Below the pieces are notes generated by a model. It was given only the letters and a program-made list of their open reading frames with translations. It did no database searches and was not told the DNA's origin. A stretch of DNA of 64,000 nt, from the NCBI GenBank assembly GCA_049514215.1, contig JBEKVI010000013.1, positions 23,958 to 87,957 on the forward strand, in the 5' to 3' direction. The translations under genes were made by a program, and so were the position numbers. The first letter of the stretch is position 1. Each line of letters begins with the position of its first letter. Source of the stretch: BOG-994 sp049514215. Lineage in GTDB: Bacteria; Pseudomonadota; Gammaproteobacteria; Burkholderiales; Burkholderiaceae_D. Positions 53,701 through 61,821 of this stretch are shown here, piece after piece.

Positions 53701-55028
53701 GCGGTCACGGCACCGGCGGTATTGACGATCTGGTATTTGAAATAGCGATAGGCGGCGTAATAGAGCTCGCTCACCGGGTCATAGGTCTTGTAGGTCTGTG
53801 CCGACTCGCCAAACTTGTTCAGATAGTTGATGACTCCACTCTGGAAGGGCCCGCCCGCCACCGTTGTACAGAGGGATCCACCACAAAGGGTTCGCGTTGT
53901 CGGATCGGAGGCATCCGGGTCGGACAAATAGACCCCGGTCGAGGAACTCCATTCGGTCTGTGTGTTGGTCTGCGAAGCCGATTGGCCAGGAACGGGATAG
54001 GTCGGGCCGACGAATTCCATCTGGGCCCGCAACACGCCCGCGTCCCGCTTGATGTTGGCGTCGTTCAGATAGCCCATGACGCCAAATCGAATGCTCGTCG
54101 AGTATTGCTGGATCAGGCCTTCGGGCTTAGCGCCCGTGCCATAGGTCGTGCAGTTGGTCTCTAGCAGTCCGGCCACGCAGGCTGCTACACGGCCCTTGAC
54201 TGAATAAACGGCTGCTTTACCCGTAGTAACATTGGTAATAGGCAGAGATGCCGCGGGCATCGTCGTCGGATTCCAGGGTGTTTCAGTGTAGTCGGTCGTG
54301 CCGGTTGGCAATGCTGCGGCGGTCGCGGCAAAATCTATCCGATTACCCAGACCCCAGATGCGCACCGTGATACCTGGCCAACTAAAGGGCGTAAGGCCAC
54401 TGACCGTGGTGCTGCCGGTGATCGTCTTGTTGGGGGTTTCGCCCGAACCACCTTGCCCGGATGCCCAGGCTTTTTCCAGCACCGTGTAGTTCGTCAGATC
54501 AACGACCCGATAGCCGCCGGTAAGCGCCCAGCGGAAGGGATCGATACTCTGCATGCCAATCCAATTAAGGTAATTGCCACTCCAGTAGCCGGAGCATGTA
54601 TGCGTGGCGGACGTCGCACCCACCGGCATGAAGTAATTTCCCGTGCCCGAGCCCGGTGTAGTCGCTCCGGCGCCTGTTTCGGTATTGTCGAAGTAGCTGT
54701 TGGGGGGCAGAGAATTGATATTCGTGCCAGCGGGCTGAGGTTGCGGGGTAACTGTTTTTTGATCGTACTGATAGTTGTAGCACTTGTTGCCGTCGAAATA
54801 ACCCACGTAGGTCGTGGCCGAGTTATACCCTGCAGAGTTGGCCGTGCTGACCGCCGTCGGATATTCCACCGAAAGTGTCAGGAGCAAATTGCCCGGGATC
54901 GACTGCGACACGACCGGAGGTGTGTCAGCGAGCGTCGTCTGGCCGTGGGCAGCCGAGGAAAGGGCCCACACCAATCCCAGGGCGAGGAGCCGAGGGGTGT
55001 TGATGTGTTTGAGGATCGCGGTCTTCAT
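50763..55028 (-). CDS. pilY1: Type IV pilus tip/assembly protein PilY1
   Basis: A 1421-residue exported protein. ATG 55028 has GGAG seven bases upstream and opens a signal peptide (about 1-30, cut near AHGQT). A Thr/Asn/Gly-rich N-terminal half (about 30-850) is followed by the PilY1/PilC beta-propeller (about 900-1350), recognised by RLPVVYVGANDGMVHAFNG, LFAYIPSLLFQG, GWVVVFTSGYN and GDLLGNVWRFDL. PilY1 binds calcium, regulates pilus retraction and mediates adhesion. It follows pilX by 70 bases. Many Cys residues in the N-terminal half are likely disulfide-bonded. No von Willebrand A domain was recognised. Confidence 0.93.
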   Translation of the reverse strand: MKTAILKHINTPRLLALGLVWALSSAAHGQTTLADTPPVVSQSIPGNLLLTLSVEYPTAVSTANSAGYNSATTYVGYFDGNKCYNYQYDQKTVTPQPQPAGTNINSLPPNSYFDNTETGAGATTPGSGTGNYFMPVGATSATHTCSGYWSGNYLNWIGMQSIDPFRWALTGGYRVVDLTNYTVLEKAWASGQGGSGETPNKTITGSTTVSGLTPFSWPGITVRIWGLGNRIDFAATAAALPTGTTDYTETPWNPTTMPAASLPITNVTTGKAAVYSVKGRVAACVAGLLETNCTTYGTGAKPEGLIQQYSTSIRFGVMGYLNDANIKRDAGVLRAQMEFVGPTYPVPGQSASQTNTQTEWSSSTGVYLSDPDASDPTTRTLCGGSLCTTVAGGPFQSGVINYLNKFGESAQTYKTYDPVSELYYAAYRYFKYQIVNTAGAVTALGNVPQWSDLTTATGLTQQETWVDGFPVITTWNDPIQYACQKNFILGIGDVNTHASGNVPTGTSALPPQDNATYEPAREAAVNADNTINGVTSTNDVGVLEGLGSNLGDTNVPWCCSDDATYFMAGLALYAHTQDLRPNDPKFLSATNVYGPGNGANTGYKIAIQTVETYWLDVQEDQVYRYQNQFWLAGKYGGFAYTPVPPYAPYPTTTPIPLSNWASGQNLPTAAKAPTGYTGPYGIGDSAQPGGTGVAMPNNYFGAGNAQNMVAGLTTAFASITSQVNQISSPFGVASPNLVQGGSGSTAYASRYSSTYWSGDVEAYNAIFSSTLSLTETMLWSLEGYTQAAPNTVTPANEILALQLAPYITGGVTKYGWDTNRNVVTWNGTAGVPFRATTITTAQLAAFTTVTGANALVHTPQLYLNYLRGDRSNEGVPSSTSAGYRARDPATVLGDIVDSNLTVVAAPNDPYADVYNPGYSAFVTTYTNRLPVVYVGANDGMVHAFNGNPSGEPNSTGGQELFAYIPSLLFQGPSGTPAVNGLASLGAQPFSHHMLVDATPEAFSVDFSFTGASHPTIGAGNWHTLLIGGLGKGGRGYYALDVTNPAGFNCVGVATCETTVASSVLWEFTDSTMGYSFGDPMVLKTQKYGWVVVFTSGYNTPDGHNYLYFVNPTNGQLLERVSTSALDGGTPTNPAGMTYGSGFVASFADNTADSIYAGDLLGNVWRFDLTQPQGTSAPINYVHFAHVVGPDGYVQPITVRPLIESDPTTGTIRYVLFGTGQLLATTDIGNTHIQSFYSIRDGTVAAFASATTLPTGVSFPITRANLVPDSASLAIATGVTGTAAQPEGWYYDLPAATSGQGSPRVNINPVPDFGFVAFAANTPNGDVCYPTGTNQVFVFDIAGGFSELQNSSLQTVLSESVPGGMISFLGVAQAQSGKNPSSPFILAGTPGESSAGPTIIQPKASGGGAVHGLNWREVPTAD

Positions 55029-55098
55029 GTTCTTGCTCCGGTCATCGATACGGCGCCCACTTTTCGCTTCTTCGAAACGAGGGCGCGCTGGCAGTAGC

Positions 55099-55785
55099 CT
55101 AGGAATAAGTCCCCTGGACATAACTTGTGAGATTGCCCACCTTCACGCGCACGGTGATGCGATAAACAGGTGCGGCAATTCCCTTGGGACGCTTCCACTG
55201 CTGCGTCCCATCGGTCGCCGCGCCCAGATTCGACACCACACACGTGGCAGCCGAGGGCGCGGCTGTCGTCAAACAAAGACGGTCAATAACGTATCGGATG
55301 CCCACGGTGTTGTTGTCTTCAGGCGTGGCGATGTCGTTGCCCACCCCCGCCGAAATCGCGGTGGACGCACATGCGGGGTCGTTATTGCCATCCAGATCAG
55401 TGGTCGCCGTCAGGTTCGCATCACTGTCTTCGATGATGATCGGAATTCCATAGGCATCGGTCGGAAGAATACAAGGCGAATAATTGAATTGCGGCACAGC
55501 CTGGTTCCGGTTAGCGATCGCCGAGAGCAAAATGTTTTGCTGGAACGTCTGGCTCGCCAGAACCAGGCCGCGCTGCGCCTGATTCACCATATCGCGCTTG
55601 ATGGCGACCGCGCCCGAGACCAAGTTCGAGTTGGTGAACGAGCGCACAAGCGCGATGGACGACAGGAGCAACACGACCAAAGCAATGAGCGTGATGATGA
55701 CGATGATTCCCTTTTCCGCCCGGCCTGCGAAGCGGGGCGCGCGCACGGAAAGCGGGAGTGGGCCGGGAGTACGGAGAGGATTCAT
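55099..55785 (-). CDS. pilX: Minor pilin PilX
   Basis: A 228-residue pilin-like protein. The prepilin segment is EKGIIVIITLIALVVLLLSSI (about 24-44). Cleavage would fall after Gly26, but the mature residue 1 is Ile instead of Phe and the usual Glu5 is Ile. PilX members are known for this deviation. The long hydrophobic helix continues to about 50, and a globular domain with several Cys follows. It lies between pilW and pilY1 in the normal order of a minor-pilin operon, two bases after pilW. Confidence 0.87.
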   Translation of the reverse strand: MNPLRTPGPLPLSVRAPRFAGRAEKGIIVIITLIALVVLLLSSIALVRSFTNSNLVSGAVAIKRDMVNQAQRGLVLASQTFQQNILLSAIANRNQAVPQFNYSPCILPTDAYGIPIIIEDSDANLTATTDLDGNNDPACASTAISAGVGNDIATPEDNNTVGIRYVIDRLCLTTAAPSAATCVVSNLGAATDGTQQWKRPKGIAAPVYRITVRVKVGNLTSYVQGTYS

Positions 55786-55787
55786 GG

Positions 55788-57143
55788 TCAGAACAGGTTG
55801 TTACGCACGGGAATGGTGACTTCGATGGTTCGGTAGCGATAACTCGTCTCACCGGCCAGATTGAAGGTGCGCGTGTAGGGCGCAGCGGAACCCCCGGCTG
55901 GCAAGAGATTGTTGAAGAGCGTAACCGTCGTGAGCTGAACGGGCGTCGAGGTCGCGGACGTCTTCTGCTCCGGGAGCGCGGCTCGCATGATGATTCCAAG
56001 CCGAATGGCTTTGATCCGGTAGAGAGCCGCATTGGCCGTGGTTGTGCCGTTCGTCAAAACGTTCAGGCTCCAGTTAGCGGAAGCGGGATCCTCCCAGGAA
56101 GTGATCGGGCAACCCGGAGGGATATTAGTCGTCGCACACGTCGCCGCACTGCTCACGCCATAGAGTGCATGCATCTCATAGACGCTGTCGGCAACCGAAA
56201 CCCCCTGCGGAGTGCCTCCAGTGGCTCCGCCGAAGAGCAGGTCGTACGACCATAGCGACGAATTCAGCGAGTTGTTGATGCTGGTGTTACCGGTGGCCGA
56301 CTGGGCCACGGCAAAAAGCTGGAACTGAGGATGACCATCGGTGAGCGCATTACCCAGGTCCATGACCTGAGCGGTCTGCGTGAGCGTCGACAGCGAGAAG
56401 GTCAGCCCGGGTGAGCCGGCCGAGAAATAGGTGCCCGCAAGCGGCAGTTGCGGATTGGTCAGCGCCTGCGTCGGGATGCCTTTGGCATCCACAGGCCACG
56501 TTCCCGTGCCGGCCACCTGGGAGATCGCGCAAGGAAGCATCAAGCCATTGGTTGCCGGCGGCTGTACGATGAGGACAAGGTCGTTGGGATTAAATGCCGT
56601 CGTTCCAGTCAAATTTAGCAGTGCGGAAGCGCCGGCGATGGTCGGAGGCTCCTGGAAAGTCGTCGGAAATTCGCCATAGCCCGAGGTTCCCGACATGACG
56701 ATCAAGGCATCCGAGGCCGGCCTTCCCGAGACCAGAGAGGCATTCTTGTCGATGAGCACGGGCGCCATCCGATAGACGCCGCCCAGGTCCGTATCGACCT
56801 GCTGAAACATGGGAGGAAGGTTCGCAGCCGAGCTCACCGGCAAGATCGCCGCTCCACTGAGCGCGGCACTCACGGGACAGCCATAGGAGTAGTCCTGGGC
56901 GGCACGAAAACCCGAACCTGCGCTACGGATTGCCTTATCGAGCGTGTAGACCGCGTAGCTGCCTTCCTGGTCGGCGTCGCTCACCGAGGTCGTCGTGCGC
57001 TTGTGCCCTTCGCTCGCTGCCATCACGGTGAAGATGGTAAGCGACATGAATAGGATGATCACGATGACCACCATCGATTCGACAAGGCCAAAGCCTCGCT
57101 CGCGTCGGGCTCGGGATGGGGCAGGCAGAGAGAAGTGACTCAT
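55788..57143 (-). CDS. pilW: Minor pilin PilW
   Basis: A 451-residue type IV minor pilin. ATG 57143 is chosen because it lies just beyond the pilV stop (10 bases). An alternative TTG at 57164 would overlap pilV. Prepilin motif RRERGFGLVESMVVIVIILF (about 15-34) has Gly, Phe1 and Glu5 in the proper places. A helix (about 22-55) and a large Ser/Thr-rich globular part follow. Length is larger than in many PilW proteins but normal for betaproteobacteria. Confidence 0.9.
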   Translation of the reverse strand: MSHFSLPAPSRARRERGFGLVESMVVIVIILFMSLTIFTVMAASEGHKRTTTSVSDADQEGSYAVYTLDKAIRSAGSGFRAAQDYSYGCPVSAALSGAAILPVSSAANLPPMFQQVDTDLGGVYRMAPVLIDKNASLVSGRPASDALIVMSGTSGYGEFPTTFQEPPTIAGASALLNLTGTTAFNPNDLVLIVQPPATNGLMLPCAISQVAGTGTWPVDAKGIPTQALTNPQLPLAGTYFSAGSPGLTFSLSTLTQTAQVMDLGNALTDGHPQFQLFAVAQSATGNTSINNSLNSSLWSYDLLFGGATGGTPQGVSVADSVYEMHALYGVSSAATCATTNIPPGCPITSWEDPASANWSLNVLTNGTTTANAALYRIKAIRLGIIMRAALPEQKTSATSTPVQLTTVTLFNNLLPAGGSAAPYTRTFNLAGETSYRYRTIEVTIPVRNNLF

Positions 57144-57153
57144 AGCGATTCGA

Positions 57154-57600
57154 CTAGGATCCAAGGGGAGGGATGACCACCTCGGTGTAATAGTGGTTTG
57201 GGGTTGCCTGATTGGGTTCTTGCCACTGGATCGTGATGTCGTAGATGATGTTGCCGTAGATGTCGGTATTGTTCGTTGTGATCGTCCCCACGCCGCCAGG
57301 CAGTCCGAGCAGACCGCTCGTGGTTCCGGCCGAGTTGTTCACGGGGCTTGCGACCTCGGTCTGCCAGGCCGTATAGACGGCACTCGGTAGCGTCGTGGTA
57401 TAGGGAATGTATTGCCAAAGGAGCGAAGCTGCCTCATTGGCCAGCAACGCGGCGCGATTCCGATCTTCCGAGTCGTTCACCAATTGATTCGCGCGCGCCA
57501 TGACGGCGACCAATCCGATGACTCCCAAAAGGAAGATCAAGACCGAAATCATCACCTCAAGCAGGGTCATTCCCGACTGACGATGGTGAAGGCGATTCAT
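57154..57600 (-). CDS. pilV: Minor pilin PilV
   Basis: A 148-residue minor pilin. ATG 57600 follows AGGAG (ten bases). A longer in-frame start at 57753 would overlap the FimT gene. Prepilin segment RQSGMTLLEVMISVLIFLLGV (about 7-27): cleavage after Gly10, Met1 instead of Phe, Glu5 present, as usual in PilV. The helix and an N-A-A-L-L-A-N-E-A-A pattern (about 46-56) are typical. It follows FimT after 11 bases. Confidence 0.88.
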   Translation of the reverse strand: MNRLHHRQSGMTLLEVMISVLIFLLGVIGLVAVMARANQLVNDSEDRNRAALLANEAASLLWQYIPYTTTLPSAVYTAWQTEVASPVNNSAGTTSGLLGLPGGVGTITTNNTDIYGNIIYDITIQWQEPNQATPNHYYTEVVIPPLGS

Positions 57601-57611
57601 CTGGGCTCCTC

Positions 57612-58256
57612 CTAACAACCGAAAGGTTGCGCGGTCTGGGAAACGTTCGGATCGCACGAGCGTACCGTCCCTGCCGCGCTGACCTGGACTGCCAAAGGCC
57701 GGTTGCCACCCGTGGGCGGCGCAATATTGAATTGGACGGCTTGTGGCACGCACGCCGCGTTCGCCGGCACCGTACTGCCGAGAGCCACGCTCGCCGCCAC
57801 CTGCCGGCCAAGCGAGTTAAAGCAAACCGCATTCACGGTCACGCCACCCAGAAGTGGCACGGTCGTAATCGTCACGCCTGTCGTCTGCCCGATGGGGCTG
57901 GAACTGATCAATATCGGTAGCGCCGTAGGATTGCCCTGCGCTACGTCCAACGTATTGGGTGTGCGTTGAACATACCAATAGGAGGCGGGCGCACCTGCGG
58001 CCACCGGCGCGACGTTGATGCCGACGGCGGGATTGTTGGTCAAGACGAGAATGGTCTGGCGGCCCTGCGTCATCGCGGTCGCCTGCGCCAGGCGCAGGTC
58101 GTTTTGCAGCGCCTCTGCCGTTGTGCGCACCTTGGAGTTGGCGATCCATTGCTGGAAATTCGGGACCGCCAGGGTCAAGATGATGGCCGCGATCGCCAGA
58201 ACGATCACCAGCTCGATGATCGAAAAGCCCCGCGGGCTCATGGGCGATCGACGCAT
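57612..58256 (-). CDS. fimT: FimT/GspH-type pseudopilin
   Basis: A 214-residue minor pilin of the FimT/GspH group. ATG 58256 overlaps the stop of the preceding pilin as TGATG, which favours it over ATG 58265. Prepilin motif PRGFSIIELVIVLAIAAII (about 8-26) and the GspH pattern VPNFQQWIANSKVRTTAEAL (about 31-50) are clear. The globular C-terminal part has Cys near the middle and end. Function is in pilus initiation. Confidence 0.9.
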   Translation of the reverse strand: MRRSPMSPRGFSIIELVIVLAIAAIILTLAVPNFQQWIANSKVRTTAEALQNDLRLAQATAMTQGRQTILVLTNNPAVGINVAPVAAGAPASYWYVQRTPNTLDVAQGNPTALPILISSSPIGQTTGVTITTVPLLGGVTVNAVCFNSLGRQVAASVALGSTVPANAACVPQAVQFNIAPPTGGNRPLAVQVSAAGTVRSCDPNVSQTAQPFGC

Positions 58257-58750
58257 CAGGTGCATGTCTGTCCCCGCTTCATGACCCAGCAGGTGTTGGG
58301 GTTGGGCAATGCCCCCCAGCCGCTCGGAAGCCCTAAAGTCTGCTGGTTGCCGTAGTTATCAATTGTGTATCTGGCACCCGCGGTCTGGGGGGTCGACGTC
58401 CCATAGAAGTTTGAGCCTCCGGTGGCCGTGATCAGGTAGCCGGGGACACCGTTAATCGTCTGGGTCACGCAACTCATGGTAAATCCCTGCAGCTTGTCAT
58501 TGGCAAAATCGTTGGACGCGCCGCCGCCGCAGGGTGTAGCAAAGGCACCCGTGGTCGTATAAGCGCGGTTGTCCTGATAAAACTGCTCGAGGATCACCCG
58601 GTCGCTCGAGAGCTGGTTCGCCGCTTCGACGAGCTTGGAGCGCTGGACGTAGGTCTGATAGGCCGGAATAGCAATCGCAGCGAGGATCGAGATGATCACG
58701 ACCACGATAAGCAGTTCGATCAGTGTGAATCCGTGTTCCCGATTACGCAT
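58256..58750 (-). CDS. pilE: Type IV pilin PilE/PilA-like
   Basis: A 164-residue pilin and first gene of the operon. ATG 58750 gives the short leader MRNREHG, then FTLIELLIVVVIISILAAIA (mature residue 1 = Phe, Glu5 present) and IPAYQTYVQRSKL. The C-terminal disulfide-loop cysteines are visible (CGGG near 90, CVTQ near 108 and NTCWVMKRGQTC at the end). The frame is longer upstream (58837) but that would lack the prepilin leader form. It may be a minor or major pilin. Its place with minor pilins suggests a PilE-type minor subunit. Confidence 0.88.
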   Translation of the reverse strand: MRNREHGFTLIELLIVVVIISILAAIAIPAYQTYVQRSKLVEAANQLSSDRVILEQFYQDNRAYTTTGAFATPCGGGASNDFANDKLQGFTMSCVTQTINGVPGYLITATGGSNFYGTSTPQTAGARYTIDNYGNQQTLGLPSGWGALPNPNTCWVMKRGQTCT

Positions 58751-58837
58751 GTTCCATCCCTGAATTTGGCCCGTCGCAGACTCGGTCGCGAGAGCACAAG
58801 TTCGCCCCGCGGCCCTGCTTCGGTTTTTTGATGACAC

Positions 58838-58857
58838 GGTAAGGATTGTGCCTTACC
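58838..58857 (-). repeat. Perfect inverted repeat between pilE and nrdR
   Basis: GGTAAGG, six bases, CCTTACC forms a perfect 7-bp dyad about 88-107 bases upstream of the pilE start. There is no T-run on either strand, so it is not an intrinsic terminator. It could be an operator for the pilus operon or a hairpin in the leader or intergenic mRNA. Confidence 0.45.
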
Positions 58858-58915
58858 ACCCCTCGGATGCGTTGACCGGTCGTCCGATCTTGACGACCGT
58901 TCGTCGCCACCGGGC

Positions 58916-59392
58916 CTAATTCTCGACCCGGCGCGCGCCCTTTCTCGGACGCACTTCGCGGATGACCTCGGCGAATTCGTCGACGTCCTCGAAGCTCCGA
59001 TAGACTGAAGCGAAGCGGATGTAGGCGATCTTGTCAAGCTTTTTGAGCTCTCGCATCACGAGTTCACCCAGCCGGTCCGATGCAACCTCGCGCGCCGCGA
59101 GCGAGAGGAGCTTTTCTTCGATACGGGCGACAGCAGCATCGACCGTTTCCGCACTTACGGGGCGTTTCCGGACGGCGACCTTGATGCTCGCCAACAGTTT
59201 CGCGCGCTCGTACTCGGCGCGACTGCCATTTTTCTTGACGATGGTTGGCATCGCAAGCTCAATGCGTTCGTAGGTGGTGAAGCGTTTGTCACAATTGGGG
59301 CAGCGCCTGCGCCTGCGAATCGAGTCGCCCTCCTCCGAGACGCGGGTGTCTAGGACCTGGGTGTCACCGTGCTGGCAAAAGGGACATCGCAT
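58916..59392 (-). CDS. nrdR: Transcriptional repressor NrdR
   Basis: A 158-residue NrdR, which senses nucleotide state through an ATP-cone and represses ribonucleotide reductase genes. The zinc ribbon is complete: Cys3, Cys6 in MRCPFCQHGD and Cys31, Cys34 in RRRRCPNCDKRF. The ATP-cone spans about 49-139. It lies downstream of glyA with 66 bases between, as in most betaproteobacteria, and may be co-transcribed with it. Target boxes are not in this window. Confidence 0.96.
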   Translation of the reverse strand: MRCPFCQHGDTQVLDTRVSEEGDSIRRRRRCPNCDKRFTTYERIELAMPTIVKKNGSRAEYERAKLLASIKVAVRKRPVSAETVDAAVARIEEKLLSLAAREVASDRLGELVMRELKKLDKIAYIRFASVYRSFEDVDEFAEVIREVRPRKGARRVEN

Positions 59393-59458
59393 CAGCTACG
59401 TGGGCCACAAAGAGAAAGGCGAAGCGCAACCTCCGCCGGGGACCCGCTCGTGCGTGCT

Positions 59459-60703
59459 TTAACCATAAACGGGAAAGCGACGCGTGAGTGCGGCGACTTT
59501 CTCGCGCACGCGCGCAATGTTCTCGGCATCGTCGGGTGCGTCTAGGACATCGGCGATCAACTCTCCCACGGCGCGGGCCTCGCCTTCGCCAAATCCGCGC
59601 GTGGTCATGGCCGGAGAACCAAGGCGGATACCGGAAGTGACGAAGGGCTTCTCGGGGTCGTTGGGAATGGCGTTCTTGTTGCAGGTGATGTGGGCCTCGC
59701 CCAGGATTTGTTCGGCGCGTTTGCCGGTGATCTTCTTGGGTTGAAGGTCGACGAGCATGAGGTGACTCTCGGTGCGGCCCGAGACGATGCGCAAACCTCG
59801 CGCGATCAAGGTGCGTGCGAGCACATCGGCGTTCTTGACGACCTGGGCCTGGTATGACTTGAATTCGGGAGACAGCGCTTCCTTGAAGGCCGCGGCTTTC
59901 GCGGCGATGACATGCATGAGGGGGCCGCCCTGGATCCCCGGAAAAATGGCGCTATTGATCGCCTTCTCGTATTCAGGCCGCATGAGGATGAGTCCCCCTC
60001 GCGGCCCGCGCAAGCTCTTATGCGTGGTCGACGTCACTACATCAGCGTGCGGTACCGGATTCGGATATTGGTCGGCGACGACCAAACCCGCATAGTGCGC
60101 GATATCGACCATGAAGTAGGCGCCTGTCGCCTTGGCAATCGCGGCGAAGCGTGCGAAATCAATCCGCAACGAGTAGGCCGAAGCCCCGGCCAGGATCAGT
60201 TTGGGGCGATGATCCCGAGCCAGCCGCTCGACCTGCTCGTAGTCGATCTCTTCTTTCTCATTTAAGCCATAGCTAACGATATTGAACCACTTCCCGCTCA
60301 TGTTCACCGGTGAGCCATGCGTCAGATGGCCTCCCATGGCCAAAGACATCCCCAGAATCGTGTCACCGGGCTTAAGCAGAGCAAAAAACACCGCCTGGTT
60401 GGCTTGTGAACCGGAGTTGGCCTGCACGTTCGCCGCTTGGGCTCCAAAAAGCGTGCGCGCGCGCTCGATGGCCAAAGATTCCGCAATGTCGACAAATTCG
60501 CAGCCGCCGTAATAGCGCTTGCCCGGATAGCCTTCCGCATATTTATTGGTCAGTTGCGATCCCTGCGCCTGCATCACGGCCGGACTTGCGTAGTTCTCCG
60601 AAGCGATCAGTTCGATATGGTCTTCCTGACGCTGATTCTCGGACTTGATTGCCGACCAGAGTTCCGGATCGCTCTGGGCGAGGGTGACGGACTTGTCAAA
60701 CAT
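59459..60703 (-). CDS. glyA: Serine hydroxymethyltransferase
   Basis: A 414-residue PLP enzyme that interconverts serine and glycine with tetrahydrofolate and feeds one-carbon metabolism. Conserved stretches: IELIASENYASPAVM (about 33-47), YAEGYPGKRYYGGCEF (about 55-70), LTHGSPVNMSGKWF, and the PLP-binding Lys near residue 226 in TTHKSLRGPRGGLIL. Length is normal. ATG 60703 has AGGAAACACC upstream. The 340-base leader region contains an inverted repeat close to the start. Confidence 0.97.
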   Translation of the reverse strand: MFDKSVTLAQSDPELWSAIKSENQRQEDHIELIASENYASPAVMQAQGSQLTNKYAEGYPGKRYYGGCEFVDIAESLAIERARTLFGAQAANVQANSGSQANQAVFFALLKPGDTILGMSLAMGGHLTHGSPVNMSGKWFNIVSYGLNEKEEIDYEQVERLARDHRPKLILAGASAYSLRIDFARFAAIAKATGAYFMVDIAHYAGLVVADQYPNPVPHADVVTSTTHKSLRGPRGGLILMRPEYEKAINSAIFPGIQGGPLMHVIAAKAAAFKEALSPEFKSYQAQVVKNADVLARTLIARGLRIVSGRTESHLMLVDLQPKKITGKRAEQILGEAHITCNKNAIPNDPEKPFVTSGIRLGSPAMTTRGFGEGEARAVGELIADVLDAPDDAENIARVREKVAALTRRFPVYG

Positions 60704-61047
60704 GGTGTTTCCTATGGGTTGAATTCGCTCAGATCGCCGGAAACGGTCATTCCGGCGCGGATCAATCGGCCAGGCAGCGCTTTCTGCCCGGGACCCCGGG
60801 AATCAGAGATCGGCCGGTGCTACGCACTTGCGGCGTGGCACGGATTTCCTGCGCTCCCCGGTGCTTCTTTCAAACCGGGCCCCGAGCCAGATCACCACGG
60901 TCGCGCCGATTCGCCAGTCCCGCTGGACGGAACGCTGGGCAAAGTTTAAGCGACACCCCCAAAGAGAGCAACTGACGAAGGCTTGGCCGCGCGATAGTGG
61001 CACTTTTTTGCGAGAATGCAGTCACCTCAACCTCGGAAAGACCGGCC
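60704..61047. other. Divergent intergenic region between glyA and the YdfG-like gene
   Basis: About 344 bases holding the promoters of two divergent genes. A perfect 8-bp inverted repeat sits near the glyA start, and CCCGGG-AC-CCCGGG occurs at about 60788-60801. A possible plus-strand promoter is not clear. I looked for a glycine riboswitch on the glyA strand and recognised no conserved core. Confidence 0.4.
60735..60757 (-). repeat. Perfect inverted repeat upstream of glyA
   Basis: CGCCGGAA, seven bases, TTCCGGCG lies 32-54 bases before the glyA start. It could form a stable hairpin in the 5' leader of the mRNA or be an operator. No T-run follows, so termination is unlikely. Confidence 0.45.
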
Positions 61048-61794
61048 ATGATTGCTTTTGTCACAGGGGCTACCGCCGGATTCGGCGCTGCGATTGCCCG
61101 CAAATTTGTCGAAGAGGGACATCACGTCATCGCTGCAGGCAGACGCGTGGAGCGCTTGGCCGCACTGCGGGAAGAATTGGGGCCCAAACTGTTCTGTGTG
61201 TCTTTGGACGTCCGTGATCGGGAGGCTGTCGCGCGAGCCGCAGCGGATCTTCCTTCGCAATTTCGAGAGATCGACGTGCTCGTCAACAATGCCGGTCTGG
61301 CCCTGGGTCTAGAGCGCGCCCAGGAGGCCCATCTGGATGATTGGGACACCATGGTCGACACCAATATCAAGGGTCTTACGTACGTCACGCGCGCCCTGCT
61401 TCCCTCGATGGTCGAGCGAAAACGCGGTCACGTGATCAACCTTGGATCCGTAGCCGCCCAATTTCCCTACCCCGGGGGCAATGTCTACGGCGCGACCAAG
61501 GCGTTCGTCTATCAGTTTTCGTTGAACCTCAGAGCGGATCTGCAAGGCACGAATGTGCGCGTCACCGACGTCGAACCTGGACTGTGCGGAGGCACTGAAT
61601 TCTCCAACATCCGGTTTAAGGGAGATGATGAGAAGGCGTCCAAAGTCTACGATGGTACCCAACCGCTGACGGCCGAGGACATCGCCGAGACGGTGTACTG
61701 GGTGGCGAGCCGTCCTGCGCACGTCAACATCAATAGCGTCCAATTGATGCCGGTCTGTCAGGCCTTCGGTCCTCTAACGGTCACGCGGGAATAG
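61048..61794 (+). CDS. ydfG: YdfG-like short-chain dehydrogenase (3-hydroxy acid dehydrogenase)
   Basis: A 248-residue classical short-chain dehydrogenase. ATG 61048 has GGAAAG upstream. A longer frame from 60997 lacks such a site. The cofactor motif is VTGATAGFGAAIA (about 5-17), with AGRRVERL suggesting NADP preference, then NNAG (about 78) and the catalytic Ser and VYGATKAF (Tyr-x-x-x-Lys, about 148-155). Overall match to YdfG, which oxidises L-allo-threonine, serine and 3-hydroxypropionate. Soluble enzyme. The gene converges on the histidine phosphatase (27 bases between stops). Confidence 0.88.
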   Translation: MIAFVTGATAGFGAAIARKFVEEGHHVIAAGRRVERLAALREELGPKLFCVSLDVRDREAVARAAADLPSQFREIDVLVNNAGLALGLERAQEAHLDDWDTMVDTNIKGLTYVTRALLPSMVERKRGHVINLGSVAAQFPYPGGNVYGATKAFVYQFSLNLRADLQGTNVRVTDVEPGLCGGTEFSNIRFKGDDEKASKVYDGTQPLTAEDIAETVYWVASRPAHVNINSVQLMPVCQAFGPLTVTRE

Positions 61795-61821
61795 GGCAAC
61801 GGACCGCTCGGACTGCAAGAG

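Noticed and set aside
52812..54164. Plus-strand frame of 450 codons opposite pilY1
   Set aside because: Shadow of the pilY1 coding pattern. No start signal and no recognisable motif.
60704..61000. Glycine or tetrahydrofolate riboswitch before glyA
   Set aside because: No conserved core could be recognised, only simple inverted repeats. A covariance-model search would be decisive.
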